A DNA stretch of 64,000 nt from a virus, in the IMG/VR virus record IMGVR_UViG_3300029258_005166, positions 1 to 64,000 of that record; one strand, given 5' to 3'. Positions 1 to 7,030 of this stretch are shown piece after piece. Position numbers and translations under genes: made by a program. How positions within the stretch are numbered: position 1 is the stretch's first letter; each line of letters opens with the position of its first letter. The notes beneath the pieces are model-generated. The model ran no database searches. It had not been told where the DNA came from and saw only the letters and a list, made by a program, of their open reading frames with translations.

Positions 1-36
1 TAAGATGTAATTTCCATTTAGGCGGCTTACATCCCG

Positions 37-615
37 CTACCCTAAAGAGGTTTGGTCGCAGACTCGTTCGCTTCGCTCACTCGCTTTGCGACCAAACTTT
101 TCTATTCTATAGAAAAGTAGGGGTTTTACGCCGCCGATCATAAAGGTCTCATCTTTAAGTCGTTCTTTAAGACAGGACCGGAAATCTCGATGATTCGGAT
201 CAACTTTAAATTTCTCTAGGGCTTCTCCCATCTCTTCGATAAAATGGTCTCGTTGTTCGATGTATTTTTCCTTGATATTGGTAACGAACAGCCACCATTT
301 CACGCATCCATAGATGGTTCCGGCCACGAAGTAAGTTACGATGGCCAGTATGAGTTTCCCCGGATTATCCAATACCCATCCCAGAAAACCCAAATTACCC
401 AGTCCAATAATCGCGGCCACGGTAAGCACGAAAGTGACCGTAGCTGCCCACGCTTTTTCGTTCTCCAGGAACGCAACAATAGCTACGGAGCTACCGATGA
501 GCAGTAGCCAGAACCACAGGGTTCCTATTGCGAAAAGGGCCAAAACCGTCTCAAGAAAGACTTGTTCATTGGTTTGTACCGCAAATACAGTTTCTAACAT
601 TGTCTTGTCCTCCAA
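37..615 (-). CDS. Membrane protein of unknown function
   Basis: A 192-residue protein with three likely membrane segments at about residues 20-50, 55-85 and 88-113, followed by a charged cytoplasmic-looking tail. I do not recognise a family. A GGAGG ribosome site lies about 10 bases before the ATG. The last ~20 codons are read through two inverted repeats, giving a Ser-Glu-Arg-rich end that looks like a translated hairpin rather than an evolved domain. It stands alone and diverges from the small gene at 707. Real gene likely; function unknown. Confidence 0.7.
   Translation of the reverse strand: MEDKTMLETVFAVQTNEQVFLETVLALFAIGTLWFWLLLIGSSVAIVAFLENEKAWAATVTFVLTVAAIIGLGNLGFLGWVLDNPGKLILAIVTYFVAGTIYGCVKWWLFVTNIKEKYIEQRDHFIEEMGEALEKFKVDPNHRDFRSCLKERLKDETFMIGGVKPLLFYRIEKFGRKASERSERVCDQTSLG
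50..97. repeat. Hairpin inside the 3' end of a CDS
   Basis: An 11-base inverted repeat (50-60 with 87-97) encloses a loop rich in cgctt/cgctc words. A second dyad follows at 96-118 (10-base arms, 3-base loop). Both lie inside the coding sequence of the 192-residue membrane protein, just before its stop. This could act as a terminator for that gene, but the minus-strand side has no clear U tract. Confidence 0.55.
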
Positions 616-706
616 ATTGGAATAGTTGGTCTATTATATGGGCTCCAAATTTCGCCTAATATAACAGAATGGGCTTAAAAAATCTACATAGATTAGGAGG
701 TTCAAA

Positions 707-997
707 ATGGATTATGGCTGTGTCAAAGTGGACGAAAACGGATTTACGGTACAAGAGACTAGATTTTATACGGCCTACAGAATGAGTACCGACACCTTTC
801 TCGCCAGAAGTTTGCCCGAGGATACTGGCCAGACCATCCATAGAAACACAATCACACAGCGGTTAGGGAGCAACTGGCCAGAGTATATTTCCGGGATAAC
901 GGACGAATCATCAATGGTCAAAAAGCGAAAATTGGCTTTGGAGCAATTACAAGGTGATGTTTCTGATCGATGTTTTAGATTTAACCTAAATACTTAG
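707..997 (+). CDS. Hypothetical protein, 96 aa
   Basis: A short soluble protein without a recognised domain. A strong AGGAGG site sits 7-8 bases before the ATG. The next gene starts 8 bases after its stop, so the two are probably co-transcribed. It is rich in Thr, Arg and Asp, with no Cys cluster or membrane segment. Real by ribosome site and spacing; function unknown. Confidence 0.6.
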   Translation: MDYGCVKVDENGFTVQETRFYTAYRMSTDTFLARSLPEDTGQTIHRNTITQRLGSNWPEYISGITDESSMVKKRKLALEQLQGDVSDRCFRFNLNT

Positions 998-1004
998 GAG
1001 ACCG

Positions 1005-1259
1005 ATGAATTTCAAAGACTGGTTAGAAGCATACGTGCCCCCAAACCCTCTCGACACAGCAAAGGCTACGGCTGGAAGATCATGGGCTCCTGCCCATGAT
1101 TGGAAGATCTATTACCGAGAAAAGCCCGAAGAGATTCCCGAAGCAAGAAAATATATTCGTCTTAAACTATCTCAGGCCAGAAATTTGGGCCAAAAAACGC
1201 AAATTCAGCAGGCAGATAGAGCGTTGCGAGACATAGAACTAGAACAGGGCTTGATCTAA
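1005..1259 (+). CDS. Hypothetical protein with capsid-leader-like N-terminus
   Basis: An 84-residue protein beginning MNFKDWLEAY. That start matches the short leader found on about ten other proteins here (Phe, basic, acidic, aromatic, aliphatic, then Glu). In T4, similar N-terminal peptides direct internal proteins into the prohead and are cut after an (L/I)xE site; by analogy this could be a packaged protein. The remainder is charged and helical, with no known fold. TAGGAG lies 5 bases before the ATG. Co-directional with the upstream 96-aa gene. Confidence 0.6.
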   Translation: MNFKDWLEAYVPPNPLDTAKATAGRSWAPAHDWKIYYREKPEEIPEARKYIRLKLSQARNLGQKTQIQQADRALRDIELEQGLI

Positions 1260-1280
1260 GATAATAATCCTTGCTACAAT
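1251..1280 (+). promoter_or_regulatory. Candidate sigma70-type promoter
   Basis: TTGATC (1251-1256), 18-base spacer, TACAAT (1275-1280). It lies 28 bases before the membrane-protein gene at 1308 and overlaps the end of the preceding gene. Plausible by sequence only. Confidence 0.4.
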
Positions 1281-1307
1281 ACTCTCCTAGAAAATAGGAG
1301 AGCCACC

Positions 1308-1589
1308 ATGTTGTATATTGCAATTGCGATTGTTTCGGTTTCTGCATTGACCATTATTTTATACGATATTTTTAAACAGGACAGATCGGTGCCTCGGGCC
1401 TATCTTTTGTGCTTAATATGTATGGGTTTAGCGGTCATGACAGCTTCTCATGGAGGATGGGCTCCCTATGTCTGGCTGTTTACTGCATTGATCTGGCTAT
1501 TCAATGTTTGGTTAAGAAGATTTGTGGCTCGTCAAGAGGCTTATTTAAAAGAACTTAAAAAAGGACTTAAAAAGAGGCACAATGAATAA
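1308..1589 (+). CDS. Small three-helix membrane protein
   Basis: 93 residues with hydrophobic helices at about 2-22, 32-50 and 53-72, ending in a Lys/Arg-rich tail that should stay in the cytoplasm. No family recognised. AGGAG lies about 8 bases before the ATG. Its stop overlaps the next start by 8 bases, so it is probably translated together with the anchored protein that follows, and the two may work as a pair in the inner membrane. Confidence 0.65.
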   Translation: MLYIAIAIVSVSALTIILYDIFKQDRSVPRAYLLCLICMGLAVMTASHGGWAPYVWLFTALIWLFNVWLRRFVARQEAYLKELKKGLKKRHNE

Positions 1590-2211
1590 GAAGACTATCT
1601 TTATCGGTGTGGCCACTTGTATTGTGGTTATGATTGTTTTGCTTGTATTTTTCTCCCCGAGACAGACAATTGAAGTTTACCGGGATTACTCATTCATGGT
1701 AGATCGAGCATTTCCTGATGTTCGCAGAGCTTTTTATCGACAGGATTTTGTGAGAGAGGTGCTGGAAGTCCACGACGCAGAATTAGTCGAGAAAAAATGG
1801 TTAAGGCACGATCTAGACATACGTCGGCCAATTTTTAAGGAATCTGAATACACAGGGGTAATGCTCATTATTGCTAGGTCCAAAGAGGGCTATGGAACAA
1901 TACACATAGAACAAACAGTTACCTTGAAGCGTGATAGGATTTTGGCTTTGGCAAAGTTAGACAGACCGATGTCGGCGGGAGTAACCGATTGGAATCAGGA
2001 TATTTCAATCATCCCCGAGGGCGAAAAAACCAAGATTTCGATCAAACTCTATGCCAGATTATCGAGGCCGATTCCAAGAATATTTTGGAAATATGCGGAA
2101 GAACAAATGAATGTCGCTGCCGATAAGGCAACCTATGGAATGGAGCCGCTTCTAACGGAAATGGCCACGAAGGATGTGGGGCTTCTCGATTTTACGGTTC
2201 CGATGCCCTAG
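1582..2211 (+). CDS. Membrane-anchored protein with extracytoplasmic domain
   Basis: A 209-residue protein with one N-terminal hydrophobic helix (about residues 4-24) after a Lys-Lys start, so it should be an anchored or secreted protein with a ~180-residue outer domain. The outer part is beta-rich and charged, with no Cys pair; I do not recognise it (it loosely recalls SRPBCC/START-type domains). It overlaps the upstream membrane gene by 8 bases and runs 20 bases into the convergent aminotransferase gene. Confidence 0.6.
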   Translation: MNKKTIFIGVATCIVVMIVLLVFFSPRQTIEVYRDYSFMVDRAFPDVRRAFYRQDFVREVLEVHDAELVEKKWLRHDLDIRRPIFKESEYTGVMLIIARSKEGYGTIHIEQTVTLKRDRILALAKLDRPMSAGVTDWNQDISIIPEGEKTKISIKLYARLSRPIPRIFWKYAEEQMNVAADKATYGMEPLLTEMATKDVGLLDFTVPMP

Positions 2212-3001
2212 ACCGAACTGCTTCAGCAACACCTTCAGCTACCGGACAATTGCCGGTAATTCCTCGTTTTTTGCAGAAGGGCAAATTGTAGGTCACATAC
2301 GGGTAGAATCCGTCATGTTCATTGTATCTACCCAACTCTGATCTCCATCCATCGTGAAGCTTGAGTTGTTCGTAACCAATCAAAGCACAAGGTTCGGGCA
2401 TACGAAAATTGAAACCAAGTTCCGCAAACTCTCTCTTGTTGGCGGTAGGATTGGCGATTTCACGGATTCTTTGGGCATCAAGTTTGGAATATTCATCGAT
2501 GGCTATCATTCCGCCTTCAAAGGTAGAGAGGTTTTTGGTTTTATAGAAGCTAAAGCATCCGGCATCCCCCATTGTCCCAGCATATGGTCCATTTTGACCA
2601 AATTTTGCTCCCAAAGCCTGGGCGGCATCTTCTATCACCACCAAATTAAACCTATCAGCGATTTCCAAGATTGTCCACATATCACAGATGCGACCAAAGA
2701 GATGTACTGGCAAAATTGCTTTTGTGTGTTCGGTGATCGCTGCTTCGATAAGATTAGAATTGATAAGATGCGTGACAGGATCAATATCCACAAAAACGGT
2801 TTTTCCACCCGCGATCAAGATCGCTTCCGTAGTTGCCGCGAAAGTGAACGGGGTTGTAATGATCTCATCCTCTGGTTTTAAATCTAGAGACCAGAGTGTC
2901 GCTATCAAAGCCGAGGTGCAGCTATTGACGGCAATAGCGTGTTCGACCTCGAACTTCTTCTTAAATTCTTGTTCAAACAGGTCTCTAATTATCTGTGGCA
3001 T
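2192..3001 (-). CDS. DegT/DnrJ/EryC1-type sugar aminotransferase, compact
   Basis: A PLP-dependent aminotransferase that would place an amino group on a nucleotide-linked keto-sugar. Visible family marks are the phosphate-binding NSCTSAL loop, VIEDAAQ with its conserved Asp, and the SFYKTKN segment whose Lys should hold PLP, then the C-terminal GItGnCPVAE block. At 269 residues it is about 100 shorter than usual: the first ~30 residues and a stretch before the C-terminal block are missing, so activity needs checking. It sits beside the WlbB-like and WlbA-like genes, suggesting the WbpE/WlbC step (3-amination of UDP-GlcNAc-derived uronate). Confidence 0.85.
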   Translation of the reverse strand: MPQIIRDLFEQEFKKKFEVEHAIAVNSCTSALIATLWSLDLKPEDEIITTPFTFAATTEAILIAGGKTVFVDIDPVTHLINSNLIEAAITEHTKAILPVHLFGRICDMWTILEIADRFNLVVIEDAAQALGAKFGQNGPYAGTMGDAGCFSFYKTKNLSTFEGGMIAIDEYSKLDAQRIREIANPTANKREFAELGFNFRMPEPCALIGYEQLKLHDGWRSELGRYNEHDGFYPYVTYNLPFCKKRGITGNCPVAEGVAEAVRSRASEP

Positions 3002-3007
3002 CGATCA

Positions 3008-3475
3008 TCACTCCTGTAGTTTTATCCATCCGTGCTGTTTTGCTGGCACTCCATAGACGACAGCATAATCAAGAACCGATTTGGTGACAACCGATCCCGC
3101 TCCAACAAAAGCATATCTGCCTACGATATTGCCACAAATAATGGTAGCGTTCGCACCTATCGTTGCTCCGTTCATTACCAACGTTTTTTCGAATTTGCCT
3201 TTCTGAAAAGCTCGCGGCATTAGAACATTTGTGAAAACGGCAGACGGCCCCACGAAAACGTCATCTCCAAGCTCTACTCCTGTGAAAATACTGACGTTGT
3301 TTTGAATTTTGACACCATTCCCTATTCGCACTCCTTTTCCAACGTAGACATTCTGACCTAGAGTGCAATTTTTCCCGATTTTAGCATCGGCATCTATATG
3401 GCAGAAGTGCCAAATTTTGGTGCCTTCGCCAATACTGACTGTATTATCAATTATCGAGCTTATATCTATGAACAT
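3008..3475 (-). CDS. wlbB: WlbB/WbpD-like UDP-sugar N-acetyltransferase
   Basis: A 155-residue left-handed beta-helix acetyltransferase. The hexapeptide repeats run through almost the whole chain ([24 protein letters not shown] and so on), and the IWHFCHI and QNNVSI blocks match the WbpD/WlbB group, which acetylates the 3-amino group of UDP-2-acetamido-3-amino-2,3-dideoxyglucuronate. I chose the ATG at 3475: GAGGT lies about 6 bases upstream, while the longer frame would overlap the divergent wlbA gene. The aminotransferase begins 7 bases downstream, so they form a two-gene operon. Confidence 0.9.
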   Translation of the reverse strand: MFIDISSIIDNTVSIGEGTKIWHFCHIDADAKIGKNCTLGQNVYVGKGVRIGNGVKIQNNVSIFTGVELGDDVFVGPSAVFTNVLMPRAFQKGKFEKTLVMNGATIGANATIICGNIVGRYAFVGAGSVVTKSVLDYAVVYGVPAKQHGWIKLQE

Positions 3476-3496
3476 TTCTAACCTCACTTCTCTAAT

Positions 3497-3525
3497 AGTA
3501 TAGTTCAAAAAAAGAAAGGCTACAA
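3497..3525 (-). promoter_or_regulatory. Candidate sigma70-type promoter for the wlbB operon
   Basis: On the minus strand, TTGTAG (3525-3520), 17-base spacer, TATACT (3502-3497), about 20 bases before the wlbB start. The -35 hexamer abuts the start codon of the divergent wlbA gene at 3527. Confidence 0.45.
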
Positions 3526-3526
3526 T

Positions 3527-4372
3527 ATGAAATTCGCATTGATCGGGGCTGCGGGTTACGTGGCTCCCCGCCATATGAAGGCAATCAAGGAAACTGGGAA
3601 TGAACTGATTGCCGCTGCCGATATCAGTGATTCGGTAGGAATCCTAGACCGCTATTTCCCTAATTGCCAATTTTTTACTTCGGTAAATTACTTTTGGGAG
3701 TACCTTTCGCACAACAAAGCAGATTATCTCACAGTCTGCACACCGAATTGTTTTCATTTCATTCACAGCCTTAATGGAATGATGGCTGGGACTGATATTA
3801 TTTGCGAAAAACCGCTTGTAACATCTGTCAGAGGGCTTGAGGATTTGGAAAGGGCAGAGCAAGATACCGGAAGAAAGGTTAATGTCATCCTACAACTTCG
3901 TGTTTCTCCGACAATGCTGAAAATAAAAAAGAACCTTAAACCCGGCAAACATAAGGTCCAAATGACCTATGTAACCCCGCGTGGACCGTGGTATCAGGAA
4001 TCTTGGAAGGGTGATGACAATAGATCGGGCGGTATTCTTTTTAACATAGGCATCCATCTTTTCGATATTTTGCTTTGGCTTTTCGGAAAAGTGGAAGATT
4101 ATTCCATCAAAACCAAGAGCAAAGAACGGGCAAAAGGTACAATTTCCCTAGAAAATGCGGATGTTGATTGGTTTCTTTCCATTGATCGCAATGATCTCCC
4201 CAACGGACCAGGAGCATACCGCCTACTTACCGTAGATGGCCAAGAATGCCGTTTTGACAAGGTTTTTGCGGATCTACACACAGATGTCTACCAAAAAATC
4301 TTGCAAGGACAAGGTTTCGGATGTAGCGATTGCTATGATTCGATAAGTTTGGTTGAGAAACTTTCGAAATAG
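3527..4372 (+). CDS. wlbA: WlbA/WbpB-like NAD-dependent UDP-GlcNAcA 3-dehydrogenase
   Basis: A 281-residue Gfo/Idh/MocA-family oxidoreductase. It starts [17 protein letters not shown], the Rossmann fingerprint of the WlbA group, and keeps the CEKPL motif (catalytic Lys), the [12 protein letters not shown] segment and [13 protein letters not shown]. Family members oxidise the 3-hydroxyl of UDP-N-acetylglucosaminuronate, giving the keto-sugar used by the partner aminotransferase. It is slightly shorter than cellular homologues (about 310-350) at the C-terminus. Divergent from wlbB, 51 bases between starts. Confidence 0.92.
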   Translation: MKFALIGAAGYVAPRHMKAIKETGNELIAAADISDSVGILDRYFPNCQFFTSVNYFWEYLSHNKADYLTVCTPNCFHFIHSLNGMMAGTDIICEKPLVTSVRGLEDLERAEQDTGRKVNVILQLRVSPTMLKIKKNLKPGKHKVQMTYVTPRGPWYQESWKGDDNRSGGILFNIGIHLFDILLWLFGKVEDYSIKTKSKERAKGTISLENADVDWFLSIDRNDLPNGPGAYRLLTVDGQECRFDKVFADLHTDVYQKILQGQGFGCSDCYDSISLVEKLSK

Positions 4373-4438
4373 TTATTGACTTATCCTTCGTTTCTTGATA
4401 TTGGTCGGAGAAGTACAAATATACCGGGGGAGTCTATC

Positions 4439-4699
4439 ATGAAAAATCGAAAACCGAAGAAGGAAAGGAATCACTCTCTTGCCCTCGCCTCTAGCACTAT
4501 TGATCTTATCGAAGAGGCATTCGGCGGGAAAATATGTGAGAAATGTGGCAAAGAACCCGCGACCAGATTCCAAAATCAAACACTCTTGTGCCTCAAATGT
4601 GCCCAACCAAGCAACGAAAAACAGACCAGCGATTTTGTCAAGCCGGTGGTTCCTAGAATTTGGGTTAGAGGGGCAAGATGGGACCCTGGCGACCGGTAA
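4439..4699 (+). CDS. Small zinc-ribbon protein
   Basis: An 86-residue basic protein with a CEKC and CLKC pair spaced about 20 residues apart, a probable Zn-ribbon. The short N-terminus is Lys/Arg-rich. I used the ATG at 4439 because GGGGGAG lies 7 bases upstream; a longer frame has no ribosome site. No specific function can be assigned; small phage Zn-ribbons often bind nucleic acid or RNA polymerase, but nothing here shows that. Confidence 0.6.
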   Translation: MKNRKPKKERNHSLALASSTIDLIEEAFGGKICEKCGKEPATRFQNQTLLCLKCAQPSNEKQTSDFVKPVVPRIWVRGARWDPGDR

Positions 4700-4706
4700 A
4701 TCGGGC

Positions 4707-4734
4707 TTTACAAGCTGGATTACTATACTATAAT
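4707..4734 (+). promoter_or_regulatory. Candidate sigma70-type promoter before map
   Basis: TTTACA (4707-4712), 16-base spacer, TATAAT (4729-4734), 32 bases before the methionine aminopeptidase start. The GGGAGG at 4736-4741 would fall at or before the start of such a transcript. Confidence 0.45.
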
Positions 4735-4765
4735 CGGGAGGATAAATGCATGGATGCGATAGATC

Positions 4766-5527
4766 ATGATAACCATTAAGAGCAAAAAACAAATAAGTGG
4801 GATTCGCAAAAGTTGTCAATTGGCGGCTTCAACTCTTGATATGATTGAGCCATTCGTTGTGGAAGGAATTACCACAGAGGAATTAAACAATCGTATTGCC
4901 GAGTTTATTACAAAGAATGATGCGATAGCTGCTCCGCTTAATTACTTGGGATATCCCAAAGAATGTTGTATCTCGCTCAATGAAGTGATTTGTCATGGCA
5001 TTCCTGATGAAACGAAACTCAAAGAAGGAGATATACTTAACATAGATGTAACAACCATTCTCGATGGCTACTACGGTGATACAAGTCGGATGTTTACGGT
5101 AGGACAGATTTCCGACGAAGCAGCATCTTTACTTAAGATTACAAAAGAGAGCCTTGAAGTTGGTATCCGACAAGTCAAGCCGGGAAACAAAACTGGCCGG
5201 ATTGGACACGCAATTTCGAAATTTGCCGAAGATCGAGGATATGGGGTTGTACATCAATTTTGTGGACACGGAGTTGGATTGCAATTCCACGAACCACCAC
5301 AGATACCGCACAAGGCCAACCCCAACACGGGAGTCGTAATGAGGCCGGGCATGATTTTTACAATCGAGCCCATGATTAACATTGGTCGGCCTGAAGCTAT
5401 TGTATCTGAAGAAGACAGGTGGACAGCAACAACTATCGATGGCGAATTATCTGCTCAATACGAACATACGGTTCTTGTGACCAAAAGCGGTGTAGAAGTA
5501 ATGACGAGAAGAGGAAAATATGAATGA
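4766..5527 (+). CDS. map: Type I methionine aminopeptidase
   Basis: Removes the initiator Met from nascent proteins. At 253 residues it is a full-length bacterial-type enzyme. All expected residues are visible: the His of NEVICHGIP, metal ligands Asp in NIDVT and YYGDTSRMF, His in the GHGVG block, Glu in FTIEPM and Glu in QYEHTV. An in-frame stop 4 bases before the ATG fixes the start. There is no ribosome site at normal distance; instead a 7-codon ORF (4746-4769) ends across the start as ATGA, after a good GGGAGG. The next gene overlaps by 8 bases. Confidence 0.96.
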   Translation: MITIKSKKQISGIRKSCQLAASTLDMIEPFVVEGITTEELNNRIAEFITKNDAIAAPLNYLGYPKECCISLNEVICHGIPDETKLKEGDILNIDVTTILDGYYGDTSRMFTVGQISDEAASLLKITKESLEVGIRQVKPGNKTGRIGHAISKFAEDRGYGVVHQFCGHGVGLQFHEPPQIPHKANPNTGVVMRPGMIFTIEPMINIGRPEAIVSEEDRWTATTIDGELSAQYEHTVLVTKSGVEVMTRRGKYE

Positions 5528-5819
5528 AAAAGTGCTTTTGTTGTGTCAAATTGTAGAACGAACAAAAAATGGATTCAAACTGAAGAGCCAACTACAGGAC
5601 GATACCGAATTTGACGTTGTTGTGCCGCGACATTTTGTGACTCCTATCGAGAACACAGATCCGCAACGTGCTTGGCTTGAAGTTGAATGCTCGGGGGAAT
5701 CAAACAGGGTGGCTTCGATTACATTGCCGAAGCCAATTTTGGAAATTGGACACAAAATCACTGTCCAGACTAAAAACATCAAGAGGATACCCCAACATGA
5801 AAAGAAGGAAGACAAATAA
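5520..5819 (+). CDS. Hypothetical protein, 99 aa
   Basis: A small protein with alternating hydrophobic residues and no Cys cluster or membrane helix, probably a beta-rich fold. It starts inside the last codons of map (8-base overlap) and overlaps the following gene by 23 bases, so the three are one translational unit. No family recognised. Confidence 0.6.
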   Translation: MNEKVLLLCQIVERTKNGFKLKSQLQDDTEFDVVVPRHFVTPIENTDPQRAWLEVECSGESNRVASITLPKPILEIGHKITVQTKNIKRIPQHEKKEDK

Positions 5820-6009
5820 ACAAATTGCCATAGGTTATCTCAAACTTATGGAAATTGATATGCCTAATGATCTTCTGCCTATGTTTGAACGCTCCATTAT
5901 GGCAGCCAGAAATCAAGATCCTACCATAGAAACTGCCACCGATTTCCAGGTGTGGGTTAGAAGTCTCACTTTTGAAAACGAGTCCGATGCTCTCCCATTG
6001 GAAGTATGA
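5797..6009 (+). CDS. Hypothetical protein, 70 aa
   Basis: A short, mainly helical protein starting MKRRKTNKQ. I chose the ATG at 5797, preceded by AAGAGGA at ~9 bases; the open frame upstream is only the shadow of the 99-aa gene. Function unknown. Third gene of the map operon, followed 43 bases later by tatA. Confidence 0.5.
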   Translation: MKRRKTNKQIAIGYLKLMEIDMPNDLLPMFERSIMAARNQDPTIETATDFQVWVRSLTFENESDALPLEV

Positions 6010-6052
6010 ATCGGAACGGGCATCTAAACTTATGAATAGTTAGGAGAAGCAA

Positions 6053-6277
6053 ATGTATGCATGGATTGGAATGCCGGGACCGATGGAAATGATAATCATC
6101 GGTATTGTTGCTGTCCTTCTTTTCGGCAAAAGACTTCCGGGAGTCGCAAAGTCCATCGGCCAAAGTATCACCGAATTTAAGAAGGGAATCAAGGCCATCG
6201 AAGAACCTCTTGAGGAAACAAAAAAAGAACTCAAGGAAGCAACAAGAGATGTCGAGAACGCAGTAAATAAGCCGTAA
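6053..6277 (+). CDS. tatA: TatA/TatE-family twin-arginine translocase subunit
   Basis: A 74-residue protein with the TatA plan: a short outer N-terminus ending in a Gly-Pro pair, one membrane helix (about residues 12-27), the FGKRLPGVAKSIG hinge, then an amphipathic helix and a Glu/Lys-rich tail. TatA oligomers form the pore that exports folded proteins carrying twin-Arg signals. AGGAG lies 6-7 bases before the ATG. No TatC or TatB is in the window, so it would act with the host translocase or do something else to the inner membrane. A strong terminator follows. Confidence 0.9.
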   Translation: MYAWIGMPGPMEMIIIGIVAVLLFGKRLPGVAKSIGQSITEFKKGIKAIEEPLEETKKELKEATRDVENAVNKP

Positions 6278-6294
6278 ATATTTAACCAGTGACC

Positions 6295-6325
6295 AGCCCA
6301 CTCTCGCCGTAGGCGAGAGTGGGCT
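6295..6325. terminator. Bidirectional Rho-independent terminator
   Basis: A perfect 14-base-pair stem with a GTA loop, followed by a T-rich run on the plus strand. It separates the plus-strand map-tatA operon from the convergent glycosyltransferase gene, whose stop codon overlaps the right arm. Confidence 0.85.
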
Positions 6326-6986
6326 ATTTCTTTTTCTTGTTGGGATTTCTTCCTCGTTTTCCAAAGAGATTTCTATGTTTGGCCAACACTTCATTAACGT
6401 ATTTCACTCGATTTCCTCCGATGGCACTGACGACCCTTGAGGCAAAGTAGCCATCGCCCCCAACTCGACCAATGTCTTTCCAGCCAATCGCTTTGGCCAC
6501 GGCATTTCGGACGATTATGTTTAGGCTGTCCACCCCCATAACTCTTAAAGCTTTGGGATTTCCCCATCTATGCTTGGGAAAGGGCTTCATGCCCATATAC
6601 GAGTGCAGGATTTTAATGATGATTAAGTCGTGTTGCACGTCAAATTCGTCATTTAAGCGTTCCAAAAAGTTATCATAAATGATATTGTCGTCATCTAAGA
6701 AATGCAACCACTCTCCTCTTGCCTGCCGGATCATATAGTTCCTCTGCTTGTTGCCTGATCGCCCTGTTTGGGTCGTAAAGCAGTATTTAATTCTATGATC
6801 TTTATAGTGGGCCACCAGCAACTTCGTTTTCCTGCACTCATTCTGGGTGCATATCAAATGCTCCCAATTCTCGTATTTTTGGGCCAAAACAGACCCTATG
6901 CATTCCCGGAGAGCATCACACCTAAGATCGAATTTATAGGTCGGAGTGATGAAGGTAATGTCTGGTTTGCGTTCAAATCTTAGCAT
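6324..6986 (-). CDS. Family 2 glycosyltransferase (GT-A fold)
   Basis: A 220-residue glycosyltransferase that should move a sugar from a nucleotide donor. It begins with the ITFITPTY strand typical of GT2, keeps SVLAQKYENWEHLI, and has FLDDDN, the Asp-x-Asp-type metal site, near residue 97. It lacks a membrane anchor and ends in a poly-Lys tail. No clear ribosome site precedes the ATG. Acceptor unknown; the nearby nucleotide-sugar genes suggest a phage-modified glycan. Confidence 0.88.
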   Translation of the reverse strand: MLRFERKPDITFITPTYKFDLRCDALRECIGSVLAQKYENWEHLICTQNECRKTKLLVAHYKDHRIKYCFTTQTGRSGNKQRNYMIRQARGEWLHFLDDDNIIYDNFLERLNDEFDVQHDLIIIKILHSYMGMKPFPKHRWGNPKALRVMGVDSLNIIVRNAVAKAIGWKDIGRVGGDGYFASRVVSAIGGNRVKYVNEVLAKHRNLFGKRGRNPNKKKK

Positions 6987-7030
6987 ACAAAAAAATGGGT
7001 CCGATACTTCTTTATTTAGGAGGATTTCTT

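Noticed and set aside
986-992. CTAAATA as a late promoter before the gene at 1005
   Set aside because: Too close to the ribosome site and ATG; it would make a leaderless message. The same applies to the boxes at 36073 and 52986.
4373-4819. A 148-aa open frame on the minus strand
   Set aside because: It runs antisense through the Zn-ribbon gene and the start of map; no ribosome site and no family resemblance.
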